The position numbers were made by a program, and so were the translations under genes. Below are positions 51,825 through 61,930 of a stretch of 64,000 nucleotides of DNA, one piece after another. The stretch is taken from assembly GCF_030690045.1 (NCBI RefSeq), contig NZ_JAUYHK010000001.1:91949-155948 (forward strand), read 5' to 3'. The stretch comes from Thalassospira sp. Lineage in GTDB: Bacteria > Pseudomonadota > Alphaproteobacteria > Rhodospirillales > Thalassospiraceae. The notes beneath the pieces are model-generated. The model did not search any database and was not told the origin of the DNA. It saw only the letters and a list, made by a program, of their open reading frames with translations. Numbering within the stretch: position 1 is the first letter of the stretch; each line of letters begins with the position of its first letter.

Positions 51825-51958
51825 GAGATACTCCCGTTAAAACTCTAATTCGGTTTAAACCATAACAGATTTTGCAAAAAAAGCCAAAGACCGCCGCCAG
51901 ATTACCCTGACGGCGGCCTTCACAAATCTGTTATTCTGGTCTTACCGGTTACATTCGG

Positions 51959-53183
<1,225 letters not shown>

Positions 53184-53218
53184 TGACTGCGCCCTACATC
53201 AGGAACGATTTATGGCGC

Positions 53219-53929
53219 TCAAATCGACCGCTGATTGACCCTCTGGCTTAGCTGTTCTGCGGTTTCCTTGCGCTCGCTATACCGGTCTACCAGATAATCG
53301 GTGCGCCCGCGCAACAGCAGGGTGAATTTGAACAATTCTTCCATCACATCGACGATGCGGTCATAATAGGGCGATGGTTTCATCCGGTCCTGATCGTCAA
53401 ATTCCATAAAGGCCTTGGCCACCGACGACTGATTGGGAATGGTAAACATCCGCATCCAGCGCCCCAGAATGCGCATCTGATTAACCGCGTTAAAGGATTG
53501 CGACCCGCCCGAAACCTGCATCAAGGCCAATGTCTTGCCCTGGGTCGGGCGCACGGCCCCCAATGATAACGGCACCCAGTCCAGTTGCGTTTTCAAAATA
53601 CCGGTCATCGCCCCGTGCCGCTCGGGCGAACACCAGACCTGCCCCTCGGACCACATCATCAAATCGCGCAATTCCGCTACCTTGGGATGGGTATCGGGGC
53701 TTTCATCGGGCAAGGGCAGGCCACGCGGGTCAAACATCCGGGTTTCGGCACCAAATTCCTGCAAAATCCGGGCGGCTTCCTCACAGGCAAGACGGCTGAA
53801 CGACCGGGCACGCAAGGATCCATACAACAACAAAATGCGCGGTGCATGATCGGGCGTTACCGTTGTTTCGACTTTTTCCGCACTGGGAATGTCAAAGGCC
53901 GGAAAGGCAATATTGGGCAGATCCGTCAT
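53219..53929 (-). CDS. arsH: NADPH-dependent FMN reductase ArsH
   Basis: 236 aa. Flavodoxin-like FMN reductase. The phosphate-binding loop is [35 protein letters not shown] is the ArsH signature, and [21 protein letters not shown] and [23 protein letters not shown] are family blocks. ArsH oxidises organoarsenicals or reduces quinones and ferric compounds. No other ars genes (arsR, arsB, arsC) are near. It stops about 160 bases from the ccrM start on the same strand, and the methyltransferase at 53960 ends 30 bases upstream, so these two may be one unit. Confidence 0.93.
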   Translation of the reverse strand: MTDLPNIAFPAFDIPSAEKVETTVTPDHAPRILLLYGSLRARSFSRLACEEAARILQEFGAETRMFDPRGLPLPDESPDTHPKVAELRDLMMWSEGQVWCSPERHGAMTGILKTQLDWVPLSLGAVRPTQGKTLALMQVSGGSQSFNAVNQMRILGRWMRMFTIPNQSSVAKAFMEFDDQDRMKPSPYYDRIVDVMEELFKFTLLLRGRTDYLVDRYSERKETAEQLSQRVNQRSI

Positions 53930-53959
53930 GGATTGGTTTCTTTCTTTTATCCGGTTGGT

Positions 53960-54748
53960 TCAGGCAATGATCCCGCGCACCGCCAGTGCGGATGCCACCA
54001 GCGACCGGCGGCCATCCGCAGCCCCGCCCTGATAGGCGCGTCTGACAGTCGCCTCAAGCTGGCGGGTGGTGTCGATATCCAGTTCGCCGATAAATTTGGG
54101 GATCAGGCTGTGCGCCCCCATCAGGGAATCCCAATAATCGCCAAAATCAAGGAAATCCATGCGGATCGAAATGGTCGCGCTGTTGACATCTTTCAGCCCC
54201 GCATCGGCCCAAAGGTCGATCAGATCATCCTCGTTTTTATGGGGCACATCGAAAATCCGGGCGCGCAAATCCTCGCCCGGCTGATCCAGAAAAACAGCCG
54301 TGGCATCCAGAAACAACCGCAAAAACCCCAATCCTCCAGCCCGGTCCCAAACTGTTGCGGCAATCACGCCGCCTGGCCGGGTGACACGCACCATTTCATC
54401 GACCGCCTTGCGGGAATCTTCCAGATCATTAAGAACCAGTTGCGAAAAAGCCGCCTCAAAACTGTGATCGGCATAGGGCAAGGCGGTGGCATCCGCCGTT
54501 TCAAACCGGGCATTGGGGGCGGAATGCATCAAGGCTTCGTGCAGATAATCCGATAAAAGATCGATCCCCAGAATATTGGCATCGGGATAACGGGTGGCGG
54601 CGGCAAGGGTCAGACTTCCGGTGCCGCAACCAACATCCAGAAGCGCCCCCTGCGCCGGGGCTTCGACAAAAGCCAGAAAAGCACGCGCCAGACGGCGGCT
54701 CCAGCGTCCCATCGCAATTTCATAGATATCGGCGGCGGATGATTTCAT
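53960..54748 (-). CDS. Class I SAM-dependent methyltransferase
   Basis: 262 aa. The UbiE/Methyltransf_11-like core shows motif I LLDVGCGTGSLTLAAA, acidic NILGIDLLSDYL, motif II RFETADATALPYADHSFEAAFSQLVLNDLED and VRVTRPGGVIAATVWD. Such enzymes often methylate small molecules. Lying directly upstream of arsH raises the possibility of an arsenical or toxic-metabolite function, but it lacks the paired cysteines expected of ArsM. ATG 54748 has AGGAAAT in front; the frame is open to 54838. Confidence 0.86.
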   Translation of the reverse strand: MKSSAADIYEIAMGRWSRRLARAFLAFVEAPAQGALLDVGCGTGSLTLAAATRYPDANILGIDLLSDYLHEALMHSAPNARFETADATALPYADHSFEAAFSQLVLNDLEDSRKAVDEMVRVTRPGGVIAATVWDRAGGLGFLRLFLDATAVFLDQPGEDLRARIFDVPHKNEDDLIDLWADAGLKDVNSATISIRMDFLDFGDYWDSLMGAHSLIPKFIGELDIDTTRQLEATVRRAYQGGAADGRRSLVASALAVRGIIA

Positions 54749-55161
54749 CTTGATTTCCTGTCTGCGGCTCGGGAATACCCGACATCCCCCAAACGATATC
54801 AGGGATGCCTTCTGGCAGGCGACATAATCTTGTGCCATTCGGGGTTATAAAAATCGCCCGCCTTCCGCACAACCAGATAGCGAAAAGGGGCGTTTCGCAT
54901 TTTCCGGGTCCCTGCCGCTGTCACCAACAGTACCTTATTGATTATCAGACATATCGTCATTCCTCGTGGATCACCGCGGTTGCAACGGGTGAAACAGGCC
55001 GGTTTTTTGTGGCGAACAGAATGTGGTTTTAACATGTGATCCACGGCACGCCCCGCCATTCTTGACCATTGCGTCAGCTTTATGAACGTGTAGAATATCT
55101 GAACAATAAATATGCAACGCAACAAAACGATGCTTTTTCGACCTTACTCAGGGGCAATATA
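54749..55161. other. Intergenic region upstream of the nucleobase transport operon
   Basis: About 410 bases between divergent genes with no supported gene. Small open frames here lack family features and ribosome-binding sites. A G-poor T-run follows GGCCGG near 55000, but no convincing terminator or promoter was found. It must hold both promoters and is the place to look for a purine-type operator. Confidence 0.45.
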
Positions 55162-56169
55162 ATGAAATCAGGTCTTTATGGCTTTACTCGGCGGACGATG
55201 ATTGTCGCCGCTGCGGCTTTTACGGCTGTTACCGCCTTGGGGCTTACCACCCCGGCACAGGCCGCCGATCCGCTGAAAGTAGCGGCGATTTACACGGTTC
55301 CGGTAGAACAGCAATGGGTATCGCGCATCCACAAGGCATTGAATGCCGCCCAGGAACGCGGTGACATTGCCTATGAATTTTCCGAAAATGTCGCCAACAC
55401 CGATTATGAACGGGTGATGCGCGAATATGCTGAAAACGGCGCAGGCCTGATCATTGGCGAAGTATTCGGCGTTGAACGTGCCGCACGCAAGGTTGCCTCG
55501 GAATATGCCGATACCGCCTTTCTGATGGGGTCCAGTTTTGGTCCGTCGGGTGAAAACTTTTCCGTGTTTGACAACTGGATTCACGAACCCAGCTATCTGG
55601 TCGGTATGGCGGCAGGCAAGGCCACCAAAACCAACAAGATCGGCATGGTCGGTGGTTATGCCATTCCCGAGGTCAACCGCCTGATGAATGCCTTTATGGA
55701 TGGCGCCTTGTCGGTTAATCCCGATGTGAAATTCATGGTGACCTTTATCAATAGCTGGTACGACCCGCCCAAGGCCAAGGAATCGGCCTTTGCGATGGTC
55801 GATCAGGGTGCGGATATTCTGTATGCGGAACGGTTTGGCGTTTCCGATGCAGCCAAGGAACGAAATGTTCTGGCGATTGGCAATGTGATCGATACCGCGG
55901 CGGATTATCCCGGCACCATTCTGGGCAGTGCATTGTGGCATATGGAACCGACCATCGACCGCGCCATTGCGGCGGTAAAGGATGGCAGTTTTGAAGCCGC
56001 CGATTACGGCCAATACAGCTTTATGAGCTATGGCGGCGGCAGCCTTGTCCTTGATCCGGCACTGGTTCCGGCTGAAACCGTCACCGAAGTCGAAGCCAAA
56101 CAGGCCGAAATTCTGGACGGCATGTTCCGCGTCAATGTCAATGATGGCGAACCGCAGTCATCCATGTAA
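55162..56169 (+). CDS. BMP-family ABC transporter substrate-binding protein (nucleoside/nucleobase type)
   Basis: 335 aa. Signal peptide with twin arginines (TRRTMIVAAAAFTAVTALGLTTPAQA), possibly Tat-exported. The mature protein matches the Bmp/PnrA family (VAAIYTVPVEQQWVSRIHKALNAAQ; NTDYERVMREYAENGAGLIIGEVFG; IGMVGGYAIPEVNRLMNAFMDGA; DPPKAKESAFAMVDQGADILYAERFG). Relatives bind purine nucleosides or related bases. ATG 55162 gives the signal peptide; the frame is open to 55069. It heads an operon with ABC ATPase, two permeases, a cytosine deaminase-like enzyme and an FMN-binding protein. Confidence 0.92.
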   Translation: MKSGLYGFTRRTMIVAAAAFTAVTALGLTTPAQAADPLKVAAIYTVPVEQQWVSRIHKALNAAQERGDIAYEFSENVANTDYERVMREYAENGAGLIIGEVFGVERAARKVASEYADTAFLMGSSFGPSGENFSVFDNWIHEPSYLVGMAAGKATKTNKIGMVGGYAIPEVNRLMNAFMDGALSVNPDVKFMVTFINSWYDPPKAKESAFAMVDQGADILYAERFGVSDAAKERNVLAIGNVIDTAADYPGTILGSALWHMEPTIDRAIAAVKDGSFEAADYGQYSFMSYGGGSLVLDPALVPAETVTEVEAKQAEILDGMFRVNVNDGEPQSSM

Positions 56170-56185
56170 TATAGCCGCCTCTTGC

Positions 56186-56222
56186 AAAGGGCAGTCCGCA
56201 CCATTGCCGGACTGCCCTTTTT
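56186..56222 (+). terminator. Intra-operon terminator after the binding-protein gene
   Basis: AAAGGGCAGTCCG pairs perfectly with CGGACTGCCCTTT across a 9-base loop and ends in five T. It lies between the binding-protein gene and the ATPase gene, so it probably reduces read-through and keeps the binding protein in excess. Confidence 0.85.
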
Positions 56223-56234
56223 CCATCCGCCAGA

Positions 56235-57851
56235 ATGGACACCCCGCCCATGCCCCCAGAAGCCAAACGGCCTTCTTCCCCAAACCCTGCTGATTTGTTG
56301 CTGTCACTGGCCGGGATCACCAAAAAATTTGGCCCGCTGATTGCCAATGATGCGATTGACCTTGATGTCCATCGCGGCGAAATCGTTGCGCTTTTGGGCG
56401 AAAACGGTGCAGGCAAAACCACGCTGATGAACATCCTGTTTGGCCATTATGTCGCCGATGACGGGGTGGTTCTGGTGGCAGGAGAAAATGGCGACATGGT
56501 GCCGCTGGAACCCGGCGCACCACAGGCGGCAATTGATGCCGGGATCGGCATGGTCCATCAGCATTTCACCCTGGCCGATAATCTGACCGGTCTTGATAAC
56601 ATCGTCCTTGGCACCGAACCGGTATTGCGCCTGTGGCGCGATAAGGCGACACCCCGGCGCAAACTGAATGCCCTGATGGCAGAATCGGGTTTGAAGGTCG
56701 ATCTGGATCAGCCGGTACATCGCCTGACCGTCGGCGAAAAACAGCGGGTGGAGATTCTCAAGGCGCTGTATCGCAATGCACGGTTGCTGGTTCTGGATGA
56801 ACCCACCGCCGTTTTAACCCCGCAAGAAGCCGACAGCCTGTTTGCCACCCTGCGGCAACTGGCACAGGGCGGATTGGCCGTTATCATCATCGCCCACAAA
56901 CTGGCCGAGGTTCTGGCAGTATCGCACCGCATTGCGGTGTTGCGCGGCGGGGCCAAGGTCGGTGAAATCAGCACCGCAGACGCCGACCGCCGGTCGATTG
57001 CCGAACTGATGGTTGGCCGCGATGTCCCGGTCAGCCGCCGCAGCGCCAAAACACCCGGCAAGCCGGTGTTGCAGCTTGAGCATGTCACGATTGATCGCGG
57101 CGATGCCAGACGGTCATTGATCGATGCCAGCCTGACCGCCCATGAAGGTGAAATTCTGGGTATTGCCGGGGTATCGGGCAACGGGCAAAGCGCCCTGGCG
57201 CAACTGATTGCCGGGCTGGAACGCCCGGATCGCGGCACAGTCAGGATTTTTGGCGAAACCATTACCGATTTTGATGCCCGGAAATTTTCCCGCAACGGCA
57301 TTGCCCGCATCCCCGAAGACCGCCACCATGACGGTGTGATCGGGGCGATGAGTGTCGCGGAAAACATTGCGATTGAAGATATTCACAGCACGGATTTGCA
57401 ACATTTCGGTTTTTTGAAATTCGATGCCATCCGCAACCGGGCGCAAACCGCAATTGCCGGGTATGATGTGCGTTGCCCCAGCCCTGACGCCCCGGCCCGG
57501 CTGTTATCCGGGGGCAATATTCAGAAACTGATTCTGGCCCGTGTTCTGGAAAAATCCCCCAATCTGATCCTTGCCAATCAGCCATCCCGCGGGCTGGATG
57601 TCGGCGCACAGGCCGAAGTCCATCGCCGCCTGCTGGATGCCCGCGACCGGGGGGCTGCCGTCATTCTGATTTCCGAAGATCTTGATGAATTGCTGATGCT
57701 GTCAGACAGGATTGCCGTCATTCATTCCGGACATGTTTCCGAAACCCTGCCCACCGATGATATCAACCGATCCGAACTGGGCCTGATGATGGCGGGGCAC
57801 AGTCGGCATTCCCCTGACAATGGACCCGCACCGGAAGGAACCACAGCATGA
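56235..57851 (+). CDS. ABC transporter ATP-binding protein, duplicated (BMP/RbsA type)
   Basis: 538 aa with two ATPase domains. The first has Walker A GENGAGKTT, signature LTVGEKQRVEILKAL and Walker B LLVLDEPTAVL. The second has a degenerate Walker A GVSGNGQSA, signature LLSGGNIQKLILARVL and NQPSRGLDVGAQ. The degenerate second P-loop is normal for this sugar/nucleoside family. It partners the two permeases downstream. The start may be 56235 or ATG 56250, and neither has a clear Shine-Dalgarno. The stop overlaps the next gene by four bases. Confidence 0.94.
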   Translation: MDTPPMPPEAKRPSSPNPADLLLSLAGITKKFGPLIANDAIDLDVHRGEIVALLGENGAGKTTLMNILFGHYVADDGVVLVAGENGDMVPLEPGAPQAAIDAGIGMVHQHFTLADNLTGLDNIVLGTEPVLRLWRDKATPRRKLNALMAESGLKVDLDQPVHRLTVGEKQRVEILKALYRNARLLVLDEPTAVLTPQEADSLFATLRQLAQGGLAVIIIAHKLAEVLAVSHRIAVLRGGAKVGEISTADADRRSIAELMVGRDVPVSRRSAKTPGKPVLQLEHVTIDRGDARRSLIDASLTAHEGEILGIAGVSGNGQSALAQLIAGLERPDRGTVRIFGETITDFDARKFSRNGIARIPEDRHHDGVIGAMSVAENIAIEDIHSTDLQHFGFLKFDAIRNRAQTAIAGYDVRCPSPDAPARLLSGGNIQKLILARVLEKSPNLILANQPSRGLDVGAQAEVHRRLLDARDRGAAVILISEDLDELLMLSDRIAVIHSGHVSETLPTDDINRSELGLMMAGHSRHSPDNGPAPEGTTA

Positions 57852-58936
57852 TCCGGTTTGAACCGCGCAGCAATCCTGCGGCCTTTCTGGTCTATGGCGT
57901 CCCGATGCTGGCCGCCATCACAGCACTGCTGTTGGCGGCGATTCCTCTGGCCCTTGCCGGGGCGCCGGTGTTTCGCGCCTATGGCCTGATGGTGACGGGG
58001 GCCTTTGGATCGGTCTTTGCCGTATCGGAAATGCTGACCCGTGCAACGCCCTTGATCCTGACCGGACTTGCCGCCGCCATCGCCTTTCGCGCCAAACTGT
58101 GGAATATCGGGGCCGAAGGGCAGCTTTACATGGGGGCGATGGCCGCTGTTGCCATTGGGTCAGGCATGATTTCCGGCCCGTCATGGGTGATGATCCCCGC
58201 TGTTTTGATTGCCGGGGCCGTTGCCGGGGCATTGATGTTGATCGGCCCTACCATCCTGAAAGTCCGGCTGGGCGTTGATGAAGTTGTCACCACCTTATTG
58301 TTGAACTTCATTGTCTTGCTGTTTGTCCAGATGATGCTGGAAGGGGCGTTGAAAGACCCGATGTCGATGGGCTGGCCGCAATCGGCCCCGGTGATTGACG
58401 AAGCCGCCCTGCCCGCCCTGATCACCCGGATGCGGGTGCATCTGGGGTTGGTGATTGCGCTGATTTGTGCGATTGCCCTGGCGATTTTCATCAAACGCAC
58501 GGTGTGGGGATTTGAAATTCGTGCGGTGGGCGAAAACGCCGCCGCCGCCAGATTTGCCGGGATTTCGGTGACCAAAACCATGATTCTTGTTGCCGCCCTG
58601 TCGGGGGGGCTCGCCGGTTTGGCCGGGGTGTCCGAGGCCGCCGGGACGCGGGGTTATCTGGCGACCGATCTGTCGCCCGGCTTTGGGTATGCCGGGATTG
58701 TCGTTGCCATGCTGGCACGTCTGTCGCCAATTGGCGTGATCATATCGGCCTTGTTTGTCGCCTCGGTCTTTGTCGGTGCCGATTCCATGAGCCGCGCCAT
58801 CGGCGTATCAAGCTATCTGGCCGATCTGATTGTTGCGATGTCGTTGCTGTGCGTGCTGGTTGGCGGGTTTCTGGTGCGCTTCCGCGTGATTTTTGAACGC
58901 CGTCAGGGGAAAGAAAGCCATCATGGAAATCCTTGA
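57848..58936 (+). CDS. ABC transporter permease 1 (BMP-type nucleoside family)
   Basis: 362 aa, about ten hydrophobic helices. It contains the family motif LTGLAAAIAFRAKLWNIGAEGQLYMGAMAAVAIG and the inner-face coupling helix GFEIRAVGENAAAARFAGISVTKT. This is the BPD_transp_2/NupP-like fold. It pairs with the second permease to form the channel. The start codon overlaps the ATPase stop; its end overlaps the next gene by 14 bases. Confidence 0.94.
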   Translation: MIRFEPRSNPAAFLVYGVPMLAAITALLLAAIPLALAGAPVFRAYGLMVTGAFGSVFAVSEMLTRATPLILTGLAAAIAFRAKLWNIGAEGQLYMGAMAAVAIGSGMISGPSWVMIPAVLIAGAVAGALMLIGPTILKVRLGVDEVVTTLLLNFIVLLFVQMMLEGALKDPMSMGWPQSAPVIDEAALPALITRMRVHLGLVIALICAIALAIFIKRTVWGFEIRAVGENAAAARFAGISVTKTMILVAALSGGLAGLAGVSEAAGTRGYLATDLSPGFGYAGIVVAMLARLSPIGVIISALFVASVFVGADSMSRAIGVSSYLADLIVAMSLLCVLVGGFLVRFRVIFERRQGKESHHGNP

Positions 58937-59864
58937 TATCCTGCTAAGCGCCAATTTCTGGGCGGCATCAATCCGCATTGCCACCCCGTTGATTTTCGGG
59001 GTTCTGGGCGCGCTGATTTGCGAACGGGCCGGGGTTTTAAACCTTGGGATCGAGGGGATTTTTACCGCCGGAGCAATGGCGGGCTGGATGGCGGTATGGC
59101 TGGGGGCGGGCCTGTGGGGCGGGGTGGCGGTTGCGGCCCTTGCCGGGGCATTTTTTGGCATGATCCATGCGATTTTGACTGTGCCGCTGGGCCTGTCGCA
59201 ACATGTGTCGGGAATTGGTGTGACCTTGCTGGCGACCAGCATGTCCTATTTCACCTATCGCACCGCCCTGCCCAATGTGTCCTCGCCACCGCGCATCACA
59301 CCGTTTCAACCGCTTGATATCCCGTTTCTGTCCGATATGCCGTTTCTGGGCACGGCCCTGTTTTCGCAAACGGCATTAACGATGCTGGCCCTGTTTCTGG
59401 TCGGGGCGACGGCATGGGTGTTGTATCGCACCCCGCTGGGCCTTGCGATCCGGGCGGTGGGGGATAATCCGTCATCGGTCGAGGCCCAGGGGTTATCGGT
59501 GTATGGATTGCGCATCGGCGCGATTGTTGTCGGATCGTCGATCATGGCGCTGGGCGGGGCATTTTTGACCATGTCGGCCTTTGACGCCTTTTTCTTTGGC
59601 ATGATCAATGGCCGGGGCTGGGTGTGTATTGCCCTGACGGTTTTTGCCAGCTGGCGACCGGGCAAGGCCCTGATCGGGGCGTTATTGTTTGGTGCGTTTG
59701 ATGCCTTTCAGGTGCGGCTGCAAACCGAAGTCGGATCGTTCCTGCCGTCGCAGGTTTATCTGATGATGCCCTATCTGTTATCGATTGCCGCCCTGATTGT
59801 GGTGGCCCGCAAGGCCGATTATCCCAAGGCGATGTTGACACCGTGGTTCAAGGGCCAACGGTAA
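58923..59864 (+). CDS. ABC transporter permease 2 (BMP-type nucleoside family)
   Basis: 313 aa. Second BPD_transp_2 permease (PLIFGVLGALICERAGVLNLGIEGIFTAGAMAGW, then LGLAIRAVGDNPSSVEAQGLSVYGLRIGAIVVG). It forms a heterodimer with permease 1. The start MEILDILLSANFW (58923) matches the family and overlaps the previous gene by 14 bases; the frame extends to 58893. A 15-base gap to the deaminase gene supports one operon. Confidence 0.94.
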   Translation: MEILDILLSANFWAASIRIATPLIFGVLGALICERAGVLNLGIEGIFTAGAMAGWMAVWLGAGLWGGVAVAALAGAFFGMIHAILTVPLGLSQHVSGIGVTLLATSMSYFTYRTALPNVSSPPRITPFQPLDIPFLSDMPFLGTALFSQTALTMLALFLVGATAWVLYRTPLGLAIRAVGDNPSSVEAQGLSVYGLRIGAIVVGSSIMALGGAFLTMSAFDAFFFGMINGRGWVCIALTVFASWRPGKALIGALLFGAFDAFQVRLQTEVGSFLPSQVYLMMPYLLSIAALIVVARKADYPKAMLTPWFKGQR

Positions 59865-59879
59865 CAAGGAAACCGGAAC

Positions 59880-61169
59880 ATGCAAGCCGATCTGTTATTG
59901 AAAAACGCCAGCCTGCCCGATGGCCGCACCGGCATCGACATTGCCTGCAAGGATGGCAGGATTATCGATCTGGGCACCCGCCTTGCCATCGCGGCGGCAC
60001 AGGAAATCGATTGCGCGGGCCTTCTGGTCAGCCCGCCTTTCATTGACTGTCATTTCCACATGGATGCCACCCTGTCGCTGGGTTTGCCACGGATGAATGA
60101 ATCGGGCACGCTTCTGGAAGGCATTGCATTGTGGGGCGAGCTAAAACCGATCCTGACAATCGATGCCGTGATTGAGCGCGCCCTTAAATATTGCGATCTT
60201 GCGGTATCGCAGGGTTTGCTGGCGATCCGCAGCCATGTCGATGTCTGTGATGACCGGCTTTTGGCGGTGGATGCGTTGCTGGAAGTCAAAAAACAGATCG
60301 CGCCCTATATCGATTTGCAACTGGTGGCCTTTCCGCAGGATGGTTATTTCCGCAGTCCGACCGCCAAACAGAATCTGTTGCGTGCCTTGGACAAGGGGGT
60401 CGATGTGGTTGGCGGGATTCCGCATTTTGAACGCACCATGAATGAGGGGGCGCAAAGTGTGCGTGAATTGTGCGAAATTGCCGCAGAACGCGGGCTGCGC
60501 GTTGATCTGCATTGCGATGAAACAGATGATCCCTTGTCGCGTCATATCGAAACCCTGACCTGTGAAACGCAGCGCCTTGGTCTTCAGGGTCGGGTGGCGG
60601 GGTCGCATCTGACATCGATGCATTCGATGGATAATTATTATGTCTCGAAACTGATCGCCCTGATGGCGGAATCGGAAATTGCGGCAATTGCCAATCCGCT
60701 GATCAATATCACCCTGCAAGGCCGTCACGATACCTATCCCAAACGACGCGGCATGACCCGCGTGCCTGAATTGCGCAAGGCCGGAATCACTGTTGCCTTT
60801 GGCCATGATTGCGTGATGGATCCGTGGTATTCGATGGGATCGGGCGATATGCTGGAAGTCGCATCAATGGGGTTGCATGTGGCCCAGATGACGTCACGCG
60901 ACGATATCCGCGCCTGTTTTGATGCCGTCACCACCGAACCGGCCAAAATCATGGGGCTGGAAAACTATGGCATTGCGGTTGGCAACCATGCCGATCTTGT
61001 GGTTTTACAGGCCAAAGACAGCATCGAGGCAATCCGCCTGCGGGCCAACCGCCTGTTTGTTATCCGGCGCGGCAAGGTGATTGCGCAAACCCCCACCCGG
61101 CAAACCAGCCTTGATCTGCCGGGGCGCCCCGGCACCTTGCGGGCCGAAACCTATGCGCCCGGTGCCTGA
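59880..61169 (+). CDS. Cytosine deaminase-like amidohydrolase (CodA family)
   Basis: 429 aa. TIM-barrel amidohydrolase related to E. coli CodA. Metal and catalytic residues are seen at H58-x-H60 (FIDCHFHMD), H211-C-D-E214, H243 (GSHLTSMHSM) and D310 (FGHDCVMDPWYSMGSGDML). The SHVDVCD strand and the AGNHADLVVL end are as in CodA. The residue after the metal Asp, D314 in E. coli CodA, is Cys311 here, so preference may differ from cytosine. It sits directly downstream of a nucleoside/base transporter and upstream of an FMN protein, pointing to salvage or use of imported bases. Confidence 0.9.
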   Translation: MQADLLLKNASLPDGRTGIDIACKDGRIIDLGTRLAIAAAQEIDCAGLLVSPPFIDCHFHMDATLSLGLPRMNESGTLLEGIALWGELKPILTIDAVIERALKYCDLAVSQGLLAIRSHVDVCDDRLLAVDALLEVKKQIAPYIDLQLVAFPQDGYFRSPTAKQNLLRALDKGVDVVGGIPHFERTMNEGAQSVRELCEIAAERGLRVDLHCDETDDPLSRHIETLTCETQRLGLQGRVAGSHLTSMHSMDNYYVSKLIALMAESEIAAIANPLINITLQGRHDTYPKRRGMTRVPELRKAGITVAFGHDCVMDPWYSMGSGDMLEVASMGLHVAQMTSRDDIRACFDAVTTEPAKIMGLENYGIAVGNHADLVVLQAKDSIEAIRLRANRLFVIRRGKVIAQTPTRQTSLDLPGRPGTLRAETYAPGA

Positions 61170-61191
61170 CCCTATTTGCGGAAACCACACC

Positions 61192-61794
61192 ATGTTTTAC
61201 GAACCCGGCAAAACACCCCATAACCTGCCACATGATCCGTTCAAGGCCTGTGTCGCACCGCGCCCGATTGGCTGGATATCGACTGTCGATGTTCAGGGGC
61301 GCGCCAATCTGGCACCCTATTCGTTTTTCAATGCGGTGTGCGGCAATCCGCCGATGGTGATGTTTGCATCTGGCGGATCGATTGACAGTCTGAACAATGC
61401 CCGCGAAACTGGCGAATTTATTGCCGCGGTTGCCCCGCGCGCGATGCTGCGCGAAATCAATTTCTGTTCGGCACCATTGCCGCCCGGCGAGGATGAATTT
61501 GACTATGCCGGTCTTGAAAAGGAACCGGGGAAACTGGTCCGGGCGCACCGAATCAAAGGCGTGCCGATCCATATGGAATGCAAGGTGTTCCAGATTGTCG
61601 AGTTACCCGGCCCCGACCCGCAAAGCAAAAATGCCATGGTGATCGGTACTGTGGTCGGCCTGCATATTGACGATGCGATCATTCGTGACGGCATGGTGGA
61701 TGTCACATTGTTCGAGCCGCTGGCCCGTCTGGGCTATCACGAATATGCCAGTGTCGCAGAAACCTTTACCGTCCGGCGCGAGGATTTCTGGTAA
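61192..61794 (+). CDS. Flavin reductase-like FMN-binding split-barrel protein
   Basis: 200 aa. The FMN-binding split-barrel fold is indicated by DPFKACVAPRPIGWISTVDVQGRANLAPYSFFNAVCGNPPMVMFASG (the flavoredoxin-type FMN pocket) and later GTVVGLHIDDAIIRDGMVD. Such proteins are flavin reductases or oxidoreductases. The start at MFYEPGK (61192) has GGAA about 10 bases upstream; the frame is open to 61081 within the deaminase gene. Last gene of the transport-salvage operon, followed by a terminator. Exact role unknown. Confidence 0.88.
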   Translation: MFYEPGKTPHNLPHDPFKACVAPRPIGWISTVDVQGRANLAPYSFFNAVCGNPPMVMFASGGSIDSLNNARETGEFIAAVAPRAMLREINFCSAPLPPGEDEFDYAGLEKEPGKLVRAHRIKGVPIHMECKVFQIVELPGPDPQSKNAMVIGTVVGLHIDDAIIRDGMVDVTLFEPLARLGYHEYASVAETFTVRREDFW

Positions 61795-61877
61795 ATCCCT
61801 GTTAAAATTCACATAACTGCATTCAACCCGCAACAAAACCGACATGTCCGTTTTATAAGATGCTTTCCGATGCCTGT

Positions 61878-61909
61878 GCCCCGCCGTCTTTGGCGCGGGG
61901 CCTTTTTTC
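61878..61909 (+). terminator. Terminator of the transport-salvage operon
   Basis: GCCCCGC pairs with GCGGGGC across a 10-base loop and is followed by C and six T. It lies about 85 bases past the FMN-protein stop. Confidence 0.85.
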
Positions 61910-61930
61910 ATTGCCAATCGGGGAATTTCC

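Noticed and set aside
54749..55161. Purine riboswitch ahead of the nucleobase operon
   Set aside because: I could not find the conserved three-way-junction loops, and such riboswitches are rare in alphaproteobacteria.
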